64,000 nt of DNA from Spisula solida (lineage: Eukaryota; Mollusca; Bivalvia; Venerida; Mactridae). The notes below the pieces were generated by a model. The model worked only from the letters and a program-made list of their open reading frames with translations, did no database searches and had not been told where the DNA came from. Where the stretch lies: positions 53,222,734-53,286,733 of the forward strand of contig OX365946.1 of the NCBI GenBank assembly GCA_947247005.1. The letters are read 5' to 3'. The position numbers and the translations under genes were made by a program. Positions 1-12,600 of this stretch are shown in pieces. Position 1 is the first letter of the stretch. Each line of letters begins with the position of its first letter.

Positions 1-1754
1 TCAGTCTCCAGGGATTGCCTCTTATTCACCATTGGAGTTTTATTACGTTAATGTTGACATAATCATCAAATAAAATACCAACTATCATCAAAATGACATC
101 CATTTTATCAACAGGAGAATGTCGCAATTTTGTCATTTTTGCACAAAATGTATGTGTTATGAAGCGGCGAGTTTTTTTTATATAAATATTGTTTCTTATA
201 CACTGCACAACATTCATATTCAGCCACGTATACAGTTTGGGACACAGTTTGGAACTCAGTTTGGAACACAGTTTGGAACACAGTGAATATTGGATTATAC
301 GAACATATAAAAATAAAAAAAAAGTTATGACCAAAGTCTATATAATTCAGGGAAACCCTCGTAGTTGCATTTTATATCTTAAATAATGTATAAAAGTGTT
401 TCTTAACAGCCATTCATCGAAGCACTAGAAACGTTCAACGTTTAGTTCTGACTGAAGAAAGTGCCACCTATCATTATTATGTCATGCTTTTCCATTGTCA
501 TCTGTCTTTTCTAGAGTTTTTTGGTAGGTGTCAATCCTTGTACTATGCTCTTGCTAAAGTGTGGACAGTTCGGCGACCATTCTTGATCATTGGTCATGTG
601 CAAAAAAGTCAAATTGTACAATTCTAAACGCGTGAGTGTTTTTATTGTTTTAATATAAAAAATAAACTTTTTTTTTTTAATTTCAGGGCTGGTATTCACA
701 AGACGTCTTAAGGAAAAACTTAGATAGTTTTACTTAATTAAACAAATGAGCTGCACTGCAAACTGCCCAGGAAACGAAGAACAGTCTATGTTTCCTTTGT
801 GATTATTGTAGCTCTTTACATGATGCTTCTTAATTATGTAAAAAAATGATAGCTTTCTTGTTTTATCAGAGTTGTTTCAGCTATGTCGTATAGTCCATTT
901 AATATCCCCATCATTTGTAAGTGAGGGTCGGGGGAAGATGCGTTAGAAGCTTTGTGAACAAGAAATCTTGTGTTATCAGAGTTATTGTGAATTGAAATCT
1001 GACTGGTAGTTAATATTGAGTAGTATAGAAACATGTGAGCGTTCGAGCTATATATTAAACACAACATAAAATGGTGTATTAGTGATATAAGTATACATAC
1101 ATCAGATATCATATATATTGTTGTTAGATGACAATGTATGAGATACGCCCTTAACTGATGCTTTCAACTCTAGGGCTGTAATATGACCTTTATGGACACT
1201 TACTATTTGTATATATTTACGGATATCATAATCTGTTTCTCTGATATTTGGATATTATAGAGAACATCAGTAAACATTGTGACAGATCAATGATATTTAT
1301 CTTTAGTCTCAAGTACCATAAATACCAACATTTCTAATTACTAACAGTCAAACATCGACTATGGACATTTTAATCCATAAATATTTGCCTAGATGAAAAT
1401 GACATTAGCATTATTTCAGTCGCGAATTGTTTATGTTGTCCCATTTATGTAAATTTTCTTGCAAGCTTACAGAATTTTGTCAAAAGTCATGTTTGCACTT
1501 CCCTCATTTCTATCACATTCAACAGAATAATTTCGTATGGTCGTTACTTATTCAATTTGAATCATTCTCTGTTTTTTATTAAAACATTCCCTAATATCTA
1601 CGGCAGTTATTATTTTATTGCAGGCGGAATGTTTTCGCTAGTCGTGATCACAGTTACGTCTGCACTCCTGTCCGTTGTATGTCATGCAACAGACAGGTAT
1701 GGACACACGGTGTCCATTATCTTAGTTGCTGAAGGCTCACTAACCGGTCATATA
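1..1754. other. Intergenic, no supported gene
   Basis: I see no convincing exon on either strand. Four near-copies of a 15-16 bp unit (core GTTTGGAACACA) sit at about 236-283. A segment starting near 684 (GGGCTGGTATTCACAAGACG) resembles the 5' end of the inverted-repeat element at 39065-39415, so it may be an old copy of that family. The remaining open frames are short, AT-rich and lack splice context. Confidence 0.5.
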
Positions 1755-1860
1755 ACTGTTAGAACAGATCCCTGTCGGGATTCGAACCTTTAACACCATG
1801 TCCCAACAGTGGGTGCATTTCCTAATTGGGCACTTGGATAACATAATAATAATAATACTT
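1755..1860 (-). repeat. tRNA-derived SINE-like fragment
   Basis: Read on the minus strand, the segment contains GGTTCGAATCCCGACAGGG, a good pol III B box in T-arm context. Upstream of it lies a degenerate A-box-like stretch (AAGTGCCCAATTAGG). The anticodon region does not fold into a convincing cloverleaf, so this is more likely a SINE head than a tRNA gene. A short AAT-rich tract at about 1846-1860 flanks it. Confidence 0.45.
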
Positions 1861-2828
1861 TGTTAAGGGTGGACTGAGCTCATGTATCCAATGCACCAGA
1901 TGAAGTATCGGCTTCACTAGTCTCTTCTAAACAATGCAAACTTGTACAAACCTCTGACGTTTGTTCTAGTTAATAAACGAATAGTGCCCAGATGTTCGCA
2001 AGTATACACCTTATTAACTGACTTTCCATTCCAGAGGCCGTTTTCTCTCTCTCTCTCTAAAAATCATCGTGTTTATGATTTGTTTGTTAGATTGTGTATG
2101 AAAACTATATACAATAGATGCAAGTGGTGCGTTCTGGAAGGATTGCTTGGTTCATTGTTATATACTAAACAGCATTTTGCAAACTCAGCATATATACTTT
2201 ATAATCTCGATTTCTCATCTACTACCATATCAATTTTGGATGATAGAAATCCATGAACACGTATATAAAATGGGTTACTGATGATTGTTGATTAAATGCT
2301 AATTGTTCATTGTTATGGAAGATTGGCATATACATTGACAAATAACGTCATTATTAGTATATGTATGCAATTCAAAGATACAACTTCCTAAGAATAATGT
2401 TGACGTATGTGTTAAAAAGAACTATATACGTCGTGTCTATACAAATAGTATAAATTTTGTACAAAACAATAGTTTTTGATTGCTCGGGAACTGACCACCT
2501 TATTCACCAATAGTTAAAAAATTGAAACTTGGGCTTAAACTTCAAAATATCAAAATGTACTTTTCGCTCCATTATGTTGTTATAAATGAATCAATTTTAA
2601 CATATAAACATGTAGGTTGGCGTAAATATATAGCAACAATAACTATGCAACCAAAGTTTCATTGCTTCATTTCAATGGAAAGGAAGTAGTAGTAAATGTT
2701 GTCTATTGGTCGTGAATTGGTCTGTTATAAACATTTTGTCCGACAATGGGAATGCATACATACTTCTACAATGCAGTAACGCATGCGTTCACCAGATTGG
2801 ACGGTTTTCAACATAGGTTTTTACTCAC

Positions 2829-3117
2829 CATAATTAAGCTCCCATGGTTCCCAGTATCGCCTTGACCTTTTCATAACAGTTACCCGTATCCGCGCGCTTG
2901 GATATTCAAGCCCGTAACCATCCGCAACATTGCCATATTTATCAGAAAATAAGTCCGCAGCAAATGCTTTAGCGCGATCATCATTGTCATCAATTACATC
3001 TCTAATCTCCGTTAGATGATCGTTTAATCCTTTCACCGGTAATCCATTAACGTTTATATAAACCATACAGGTCATTATCCATAACACAGTTATCATGATA
3101 TCATCTAGATTATTCAT
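2829..3117 (-). CDS. Putative secreted peptide precursor, first coding exon
   Basis: The minus-strand frame starts at an ATG and gives about 96 residues before a clean GTGAGT donor (GT at 2828-2827), so this is probably an exon rather than a complete gene. Residues about 8-25 are hydrophobic and end in VNG-LP, which looks like a signal peptide and cleavage site. An acidic spacer follows (DVIDDNDD), then a basic KRSRR site just before RYWEPWELNYG at the splice junction. A signal peptide, acidic spacer and multibasic site are typical of neuropeptide or hormone precursors, but I recognise no family. The exon ends in phase 1. One possible terminal exon starts at 451 (acceptor CTTTCTTCAG) and would add five codons before a stop; that is weak. 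A fortuitous open frame is also possible. Confidence 0.4.
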
Positions 3118-4022
<905 letters not shown>

Positions 4023-4624
4023 TTAAACTACAGGTTTCTCATCCAGGACATAATATATTATTATATACCATTATTACTATTATACATGTATACAATGTCA
4101 AAATCATAGTTACATGGTTAAGATAATATATGTCATATATAAAGGCTACAGCTTATTAACAAATACATGTCATGAGTATGCAATAGGAATACAAAACACC
4201 CGAACATATGAGCCTATATGTCGGTTTAAGCTACTGGAGTTCAGAAAAGTGTGAGGAATCGAAACATGGCGTGTCAAAGGTCGACTTTCTTATTGACAAC
4301 AAAAATCCATATATACTCATCCATCGAGTAATCCGGCTTCAAATTTAATACTTACGGATTATTCTATCAAAATTGATATAAAGATAGGGGCGTGAAGGTT
4401 GTAATGCTTCACAAATACTGCTTACTGTAACCATTATATTCCAGTTTATTTCTATATTTTTGTATCCAGATTACTCAATTTTCACAGGCAAATATTAATC
4501 ACTTTGACAGTGGTTTGATCTGGGTTTTGCAATTTGTCGTAAAAACGACTACATAGAGTGCAATCGTAACATGCATACCATCAGAAGAAACAAGACCACG
4601 GTTTATATCCTAATACATCGCTTT

Positions 4625-4892
4625 CCAGTTCCGTCAGAGAATTGTACTTTTATCATATGGCTCTACACCGAGTTTCAGTTCCGTCAGAGAATTGTCTACA
4701 CCGGTTCCAATTCCGTCAGAGAATTGTCTACACCGCTTTTCAGTTCTATCAGAGAATTGTCTACACCGATTTTCAGTTCTATCAGAGAATTGTCTACACC
4801 GCTTTTCAGTTCTATCAGAGAATTGTCTACACCGATTTTCAGTTCCGTCAGAGAATTGTCTACACCGCTTTTCAGTTCTATCAGAGAATCGT
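4625..4892. repeat. 33-bp minisatellite
   Basis: About eight copies of a 33-bp unit built around CAGAGAATTGTCTACACCG. Two variants, with CCGTCAG or CTATCAG, alternate. Because 33 is a multiple of three, several frames on both strands stay open and encode 11-residue repeats. Different frames give unrelated repeats and there is no gene context, so I do not call a protein. Confidence 0.9.
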
Positions 4893-5162
4893 ACTGCTTT
4901 CATATGGCTCTGTCAGAACTGAAAACCGACGTGACGCTGTGACGGAACTCAGAAAATGGCGCAAACACCAAATACAAACTACATTTGCAGGCCGATGTTT
5001 AGAGAATTGAATGCCAACCTTTTGATGAAGAAAATCAAAGTCAATCGGAACACCTTGGAGATTATTCTCGCATCTAGCTTTAAGACTTCTTGACAATTTT
5101 CAGTCGATGGTTTGTAAATGTAAAATATGCACAATAAAATATTTCACTCACCAGCTTTATTA

Positions 5163-5242
5163 TACATATTAACAATTCACAAACATGATTTTTTTTATTT
5201 TATATACATTAACAATTCACAAACATGATTTTTTTTATTTTA
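5163..5242. repeat. 40-bp tandem duplication
   Basis: Two nearly identical 40-bp copies containing AACAATTCACAAACATGA and a T-rich tract. Simple local duplication. Confidence 0.9.
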
Positions 5243-5484
5243 ACATTTTGTTTTTACACTTGCTCACAGTTCAGTACTGTAAAAAACCTGCAAACTGATG
5301 GCACTTCCCAGAGTGCTTTAAACACAAAGAAACCCAGTCCTATGAACAGCGCTTTGATTAACGCAACTAAGTAACAACCAGACGACGGGCAGTGGTCTAA
5401 CTGGGTGTGCATCGGTCGGTCATCGCGGGGCTGCCGGAGTATTTTGTCTCTTCCGGAATATGCATTGCTACTCATCGGCAAGCG

Positions 5485-5597
5485 TCCGCACGATGTCTAG
5501 ACATCGGGTACACATCGGATACACGGACATTGGTCAGCGTCTGTACGATGCCTTGACATCGGGTACACATCGGATGCACGGACATCGGGCCAGCGTG
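5485..5597. repeat. About 51-bp short tandem repeat
   Basis: Two to three diverged copies containing ACATCGGGTACACATCGGAT and CACGGACAT. GC content is higher than in the surroundings. No coding call. Confidence 0.75.
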
Positions 5598-5659
5598 CGG
5601 TTGACTTGTGGCTTAAGTATAAACAGAAGTATTCCGAAAGCTCCACGAAAATCATAATA

Positions 5660-6600
5660 AAATACCATAATTATATACGCCTGGCTCAATCAGGCACAAA
5701 CATTGATGCCGTTAATTACCACATCAGCCGCACTCAAGACATTGTCAACAAGGGTCAAATATTTGATTGAACTTTGTCTTTCTTAACTTTAATTTGAACT
5801 CATATTCAGTGATATTTACGGTTCCAGTACTTACTAGTAACTACAGTTGGCCTTTAACTATTGACAGTATTTTAAAATCAAAATTAATGATGAGTGAAAA
5901 ATACCCAAACGTGTTGATGTCAGTCAGTCAGTCAGGATGTATAATGTGTTAATTAAGTCATTCAGTATAAAGTTAGCATGGTGGATTGTCAAAATATTGT
6001 GTTTATCGCACTGTAGTCATGATCGTTATGTGTGCTTTCTCCTTCCCGTGCTTTGAAGGAGTGTACATTATTCAGCCATGATGAATATAGATTAATTAAT
6101 TTCAATTAAGTCACCGAACGGAACAGCGTAACCACTGTACTTTTAAAATGCATGTAGTCTTTAACTTTTATGTTGCAATAGGATACATCAATATTATAAT
6201 TTTAAGTAATCTTGAATTATGTTATTGAAAAACGCATTTATGTTTAGGAATATGTATAAATGCTGAGGGCTACATAATGATGCAGATCTATTATACTGAA
6301 CATTACATATACAAAGCTTATAAACCTTATCACTCTATTATTATTACTTGCGACGATTTATAAATCCACTCCTGTAACTTCCGATAACTGTATGACTTAT
6401 TGGGAGACTGTACAATTCAATATGACTTGCGATAACCGGAAGTTGACTCGTTCATGCAAGTGTGATATCATGCTGTTGTAAAAAAATTGAACATACATTT
6501 AGTCATAGTTATTCATTTTCGAATAAGAAGACTAAGACCAACTTTTCACTAAATTATTTTGGACCAGTCATAACTTAAATTACAAATGCATTACTACAGC
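5660..6600. other. Intergenic, nothing recognised
   Basis: AT-rich, no plausible exon, no obvious repeat apart from a short GTCA run near 5922-5935. Confidence 0.4.
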
Positions 6601-6602
6601 CG

Positions 6603-6697
6603 CCGTGCGGGTGACCGGCCGATGTTCGTGCGGGTGACCGGCCGATGTTCGTGCGGGTGACCGGCCGATGTTCGTGCGGGTGACCGGCCGATGTTCG
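6603..6697. repeat. GC-rich 23-bp minisatellite, four copies
   Basis: Four direct copies of a 23-bp unit containing GTGCGGGTGACCGGCCGATG. It stands out as GC-rich against the AT-rich flanks. Confidence 0.93.
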
Positions 6698-6779
6698 TCC
6701 GGCCTCCTGTCCAATAAGACCATTTGAAGTACTCTGTTCGATGATCGGACCGCGCTCGGTTTACATTTGTGACCCATGT

Positions 6780-8308
6780 TTCATTGTTATTTACCGGAAA
6801 CTAACTAGCTTTCACGATTGATAATGTCGATCACTTCTAGCAATATAGAAATCAATTTGAAATATTTTTATGATTGACGGTTGGAACATTATAACAAATC
6901 AAATCCACACAAATTGCAATGACATTATCAAAGATCGAATGCTTGCATACTTAAATGTTCATAAACGTATGCGTTTCTCTATCATGTAGATTCTACACTA
7001 TCAACAGTAACAAAATAGCATTTTACCGTATAAGGAATTTCACTTACTACGGTGTATTTACTTTAAACTGAACCAGAATACTATGAACATGTAGATTGTT
7101 TTGTATATATATTCCTATAGGAAGTCATTCACTTGTTCGATGTATTGTGATGCATGATGATGCGATTATAAACTATGAATGGTATGATAATATGGTAAGA
7201 TAATTAGTCCGTCAATATGTTAAGGTGGTCTGCCACTCTAGATAGAGCTGCTGACACTGTGTGTTAATGACGCGGAGGTAAATTGTGTGAATGTCCAATC
7301 GGTCATTGTCACCAGTACTGAGGAGACAGAATATAATAAGAAAACACAATTTAGGTTCAGGGATAGGTTTGTATATGTTTAGAGTTCTTGGCTATCGCGG
7401 GTAGAGATGTATGTGTTTTGGTAAACATGCTTAACTTTGACCACCTGTATTTTAGTATGTGAGTAAAAAGATTATAGTAATAAAACAAGCAAACAAGGAG
7501 TGCACTATAAAAGTACATTTCCCGTAAACATCCACCAAGATATAGCAGTGGATCTGCATGTTGGGTCCGTAATGAAAAGACCACCCACAGCCGGTAACAT
7601 GGGCAATTTACAGGTGAATATACTACCGGATGTACCAACCACAAGTTACTTTTTGCCAAATTAAACTTAATTAAAAAATGTAACGACATGAGGGACTGTG
7701 GATATAAAGTTTGTTTACTGAAAGGATATTTAGGTTAATATTTTTTTTTAAATAAGTAAACCAGAAACGTATTTGTTTTATGACAGGGGGGGATTGGACG
7801 CTGATCATCCGCAAAGCCAAACAGTCACCTAAAGGACCTACTCCGCGAAGTATTGAGTCATTTCAAGGCGCGGAAACTCTTAAGTGAAAACATAACTTCG
7901 GCCAATGAAAAAAAAGGACACAATCATCATAATTCCGAAATATAATACCCTAGTTCACAGCGTAGCGTCGCGTGTTTTAATGAGATTGGCCAAATATGCC
8001 GAGTTTGAAAAGTCCACCACTTTCTGACTTACTATAGTTATGACCATTAGGTGGCTGTGATGCAAGGTTGAATAGCGTGAAGAACAAATAAACAAATGAT
8101 TGTCGTACATGGGCGTTTAATAGCACAAACAGTGTATAAGAAACGTATATTGAATCGAGACAGATGCTTTAACTATTTCCTTTAATACACATGCATGGCT
8201 TAAGTATATTATATATAAGCACGAAACACGAAAACCAAAATAATACATTTTCTTGCATAATGGGGATGATTATATTTCGTCGTGAAATGAATATATACTG
8301 ACAGGTCT
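6780..8308. other. Intergenic, nothing recognised
   Basis: No supported gene. Open frames here are short and lack splice signals or recognisable motifs. Confidence 0.4.
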
Positions 8309-8352
8309 GTGGCACCACGGAAATACATTTCTGTGTATATCCGTGGTGGCAC
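8309..8352. repeat. Short hairpin
   Basis: Near-palindrome: GTGGCACCACGGAAATACAT pairs with the reverse complement of ATGTATATCCGTGGTGGCAC-like sequence, with almost no loop. Could form a cruciform or be a small fold-back remnant. Confidence 0.7.
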
Positions 8353-8510
8353 TTGGGTCCCAGGAAACTGAGTGTGTTAACTGAGTGTGAAAGTACTTAT
8401 TGAGCATATACATATGTGTATATCCGACCCTATTATAAAACGCTCTCAAGACTTCAGAATTTATTCATTGTTTAACCCATAGGCACATGGTTTCAAATGA
8501 TCTGAGTGAA

Positions 8511-8768
8511 CTCTATGTATATCAAATTATCATGAGTGTACCCTATGTATATCAAATTATCTGAGTATATCCTATGTATATCAAATTATCATGAGTGTAA
8601 CCTATGTATATCAAATTATCCGAGTCAGTGTACTCTATATATATCAAATTATCTGAGTGTACCCTATGTATATCAAATTATCCGAGTGTACTCTTATGAA
8701 AACATATCAAAATATCCGAGTCAGTGTACTCTATGTATATCAAATTATCAGAGTGCAGCCTATGTATA
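8511..8768. repeat. About 30-36 bp minisatellite
   Basis: Seven to eight diverged copies of a unit centred on TATGTATATCAAATTATC followed by a GAGTGTA-type variable part. Open frames through it are artefacts. Confidence 0.88.
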
Positions 8769-9101
8769 GATATACATATACAGATAGTATACAGGTTACA
8801 CTCAGAACAATTAAAATCACGTGCCTCATGATGGTTAATCCTGCTCTTTCTATTATTTTAACGTTACACGCTTTATCCGAAATTGATATTTCTGTAATTT
8901 TCTTGGTATTTCCCAAACAAAGGACCTGCACATGTTAGTAAGCCTCAGTCACGCGAAGGGAGATAACCGCTCCGGCAAGAAGCACTTCATTCCTTGGATT
9001 AACCCCCTTAACTCCAACCAACCGTACAGAATATAATATATTTTATTACCAAATTCTGGACCCTCTCGGGTATACAATTTTGATTTTTACATAAAGACAA
9101 T

Positions 9102-9352
9102 GGCAATATCCGGTTTTAGTCCCAGTTGGGACTATTCTTTTTCGAAGTAAAAAATGATCGATTTTCTTGTAGTTTTATTGATCCTTGTCACCCAGACGCT
9201 TGAAAATATTCCCGAGTGCGCATGCGCAATATTAAAATTATACATTAGGGGGCGTGGCCAAATATGCAAATTTATAAAAAAAAAGTACCGTTAACAACGT
9301 AATGGCCGTTTGATGTACCTCATCGCGGTCCACACTAAAACCGGATATTGCC
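9102..9352. mobile_element. 251-bp MITE with 8-bp target duplication
   Basis: Perfect 19-bp terminal inverted repeats GGCAATATCCGGTTTTAGT (9102-9120) and its reverse complement (9334-9352). The element is flanked on both sides by the direct repeat AAGACAAT (9094-9101 and 9353-9360). An 8-bp duplication is the hAT-superfamily signature, so this is probably a non-autonomous hAT-type element. It sits about 220 bp upstream of the start codon of the TIR-STING gene, within its likely promoter or 5' UTR. Confidence 0.9.
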
Positions 9353-9456
9353 AAGACAATCCAAAGTTATAAAAGCAAAAACTATTCAAAATGAGAAATA
9401 AGTCACATCTCCCTTACATGTTGGCTATTTTTAACTTGGCCTGGTTTTCCTAATCC

Positions 9457-9464
9457 TGACGTAA
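9457..9464 (+). promoter_or_regulatory. CRE/ATF-like site upstream of TIR-STING start
   Basis: TGACGTAA lies about 110 bp upstream of the start codon at 9572 and matches a CRE/ATF half-consensus. A single 8-bp match is weak evidence. No convincing TATA box was seen, and the transcription start site is unknown. Confidence 0.25.
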
Positions 9465-9571
9465 TGGGGGAAACGTATTTTCAACTTTGACAAAAGGCCG
9501 ACACGTCAGTGTAAATAAAAGACCATTTAGTTATGGTATCCAGAACTATCTGTCAATAACCAACATTAAAG

Positions 9572-9604
9572 ATGTCAGACAACAACGAAAACACAGAAAC
9601 AAGT
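9572..9604 (+). CDS. TIR-STING gene, exon 1 (start codon)
   Basis: Eleven residues from ATG (MSDNNENTETS), then the donor GTGAGT, phase 0. It joins the TIR exon at 16285, which also begins in phase 0 with YSVFIAY. Chosen as the start because the TIR exon has no upstream ATG in frame at its acceptor and this leader joins cleanly. It is short, so another first exon is possible. The 6.7 kb intron 1 that follows carries a MULE-like element and the 4.7 kb repeat-built element. Confidence 0.6.
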
Positions 9605-12600
9605 GTGAGTATTATTTCATTAAAGATCCAACACATTTACAGGTATTTTAACTAGTTCACGCGTTGTTTAACTACAGTATTGTTTAACTTTTCTAAAACG
9701 AAAGTAGCTTTTCTAATTGGCATTGGCTAGCCGTCCGGCACCGGACGACTAGACAGCGAAATTAGTCGTCCGTCATCGGACGACTAGCAAACGATACATG
9801 CATTGGCTATAGGTAACTGTCATTCTTTTACTATGCATTAGGCATCCATAATTTCAGTTATTTTCTTGTGATAAGTATCACATATGTTTCTACCTTGTAA
9901 TAAACTACAAATTAAGCAAGACAAGTTATTGCATTTATCTGCATCCATTTTGTGACCGGCCATGTATCTCCGTATAATGTCCGCCATATTGGAAAACAAA
10001 CAAAGTACGCACGTTAATTTGCCGAAGTAACACAAACAAAGATATATGGCAATTAATTACTTTTCATTCGCAGTTTTAATAGCACATATATACAAAACAA
10101 TACAATTACAATTGTATTTTTTTGTAAATTTTAAATACAATATACAATCAGGGAGTTTAGAATAGGACCTACCATGATACGATTCATAAACGGTAACATT
10201 GTTTTCACGCTATTATAACCAGTGACATTCCAAACTGTCAATTACCTAACACAGCAATTCATTTTTTCAGCATGAAGTGAATTCATATACTATCCCCATC
10301 CTCATAATACTGTAATTGAAACTTTCTATGTTCCATTACTACTTCTATTTCTAATGCCGGACGACTAATTTCGCTGTCTAGTCGTACGGCGCCGGACGGC
10401 TAGCCACTGCCTTTCTAATTGAACATTTGAATGTCAAAACTTGTTGTGTATCAATGTAAAAAATTGTGAAGTGAAGACTTTTCATCATAAATGTTTCAGA
10501 TGCTTGGCAGTCGGGTCCAAAAAGCATAGATCTACATATAGTGTAAAATTCTAGTCAGTCCAGGTTGACCACTAGAACTACAGTACATAAAATTATGTTT
10601 TGGCTATTATTAAGATGCTTATTGCCTGATCCTTATGAAAACAACTTCTGTCATTAAATTAACTATACATGTGTACTGTCAGAAACCTGACAATAAAATG
10701 GCACCACTGACAATGAACTGGAACCATTGCCAATAAACTGGTACCACTGACAATAAACTGGCATCATTGACATTTAACTGGCACCACTGACAATAAATTG
10801 GCACCACTGACAATAAACTGGCACAACTGATAATACATTGAGATCATTGATAATAAAGTGACACCACTGACAATAAACTGGCACCACTGACAATAAACTG
10901 GCACCACTGACAATAACCCAGTGAACCTTTCGACGGCTCCCGAACGTGACGGAGACGTTTCCAGCTAGCATGTATTGAAGACGTGATCATCACCCAAAAA
11001 GCGTTACATTTTGAAGACGCCAGTCACGTCTCTGTTCGGTATTCCAAACGTTTTGAAGACTACAAAACGACTTCATATGGGAACGTATTCGAAACGTTCT
11101 GACACGTGTTAGTGACGTGTCCGTCAATCTAAACAAGAACGTCTTGGTTTGGTTTATGGGACGCCTCATGAACATGAAGGAGATGTTTGCAACTAGTAGG
11201 TTATACAGACGTGTGCGTGACCAAAACAGCGTTACATTTTGAAGACTAAACGAACGTCTTAATAAGGTTTTCCAAACGTTTTGAAGACGACAAAATGACT
11301 TTAAATGAACACGTCGTCCAAACGTAATGTCACGTGTTTAAGACGTACCCGTTAATCCAAACAGGAACGTCTCGGTTTGGTACTACCGACGCCTTCTGAA
11401 CGTTAAGGAAACGTTTCCAACTAGCACGTGTTGAAGACGTGATCATCACCCAAAAAGCGTTACATTTTGAAGACGCCAGTCACGTCTCTGCTCGGTATTC
11501 CAAACATTTTGAAGACGACAAAACGACTTTAAATGAACACGTCTTCCAAACGTAATGACACGTTTTTAAGACGTGCCTGTTAATCCTTTCAGAAACGACT
11601 TGGTTTGGTGCTAAGGACGTCTTCTAAACGTTAAGGAGACGTTTCCAACTAGTACGTGTTGAAGACGTGATCAACCCCCAAAAAGCGTTACATTTTGAAG
11701 ACGACACGAACGTCTCTGTTTGGTATTCCAAACGTTTTGAAGACTACAAAACGACTTCAAATGAACACGTCTTCTACGCGTTATGACTTGATTAATGACG
11801 TGTCCGTCAATCTAAACAAGAACGTCTTGGTTTGGTGCTAAGGACGCCTTCTGAACGTTAAGGAGACGTTTCCAACTAGCACGTGTTGAAGACGTGATCA
11901 TCACCCAAAAAGCATTACATTTTGAAGACGCCGGTCACGTCTCTGTTCGGTATTCCAAACGTTTTGAAGACTACAAAACGACTTCAAATGAGAACGTCTT
12001 CTACGCGTTATGACACGTGTTAATGACGTGTCCGTCAATCTACACAAGAACGTCTTGGTTTGGTTCTTGGGACGGCGCCTGAACGTGAAGGAACTTTTAT
12101 TCTCCGAAAATGCATGGTTTACAACAAACAACCAGTAATCAAAAGTGACAGTGCTGAAAAGTTTATTTTTGTCGAAATAAATGAGCTGGTACAATAAAAA
12201 CAGCGTTTGCTGTAGCTAATATATAACGATATTTCATGCAAATATTTAGGTTTCAATTTCGTATGTATCTCACTTAAAAAAGAAATGTAGAACACCTTGT
12301 AAACGTTTCAATTGTACATGACAAATACAAAACAATCAATTGAAATATAAAGGAATAAGTATAGTTTAATAACATTAAAAGTAATTACTGTGTATACATA
12401 TACACTTTTAAGTTAGAATGTCGAAGCTGAATTAATGGATTTAACCAAATCAGTGCTTTTAATAGGCATCATAGATCCAGCCGCGTAATCTAAGTATTTG
12501 AATCTGCACGTACATCGCCAACGCCTGTATTTGTAGAAGCGTTGTAAGAAAAACTCCTTCCGCGCATCAATCTCTTAGGATTCTTTCGGGACTTGTTCTG

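Noticed and set aside
4571..5010. Overlapping frames encoding RELSTPLFSS and FQFYQRIVYTA repeats
   Set aside because: 33-bp minisatellite open in several frames on both strands.
9838..10035. 65-codon cysteine-containing minus-strand frame inside the MULE-like element
   Set aside because: No transposase or zinc-finger pattern with proper spacing; probably chance.
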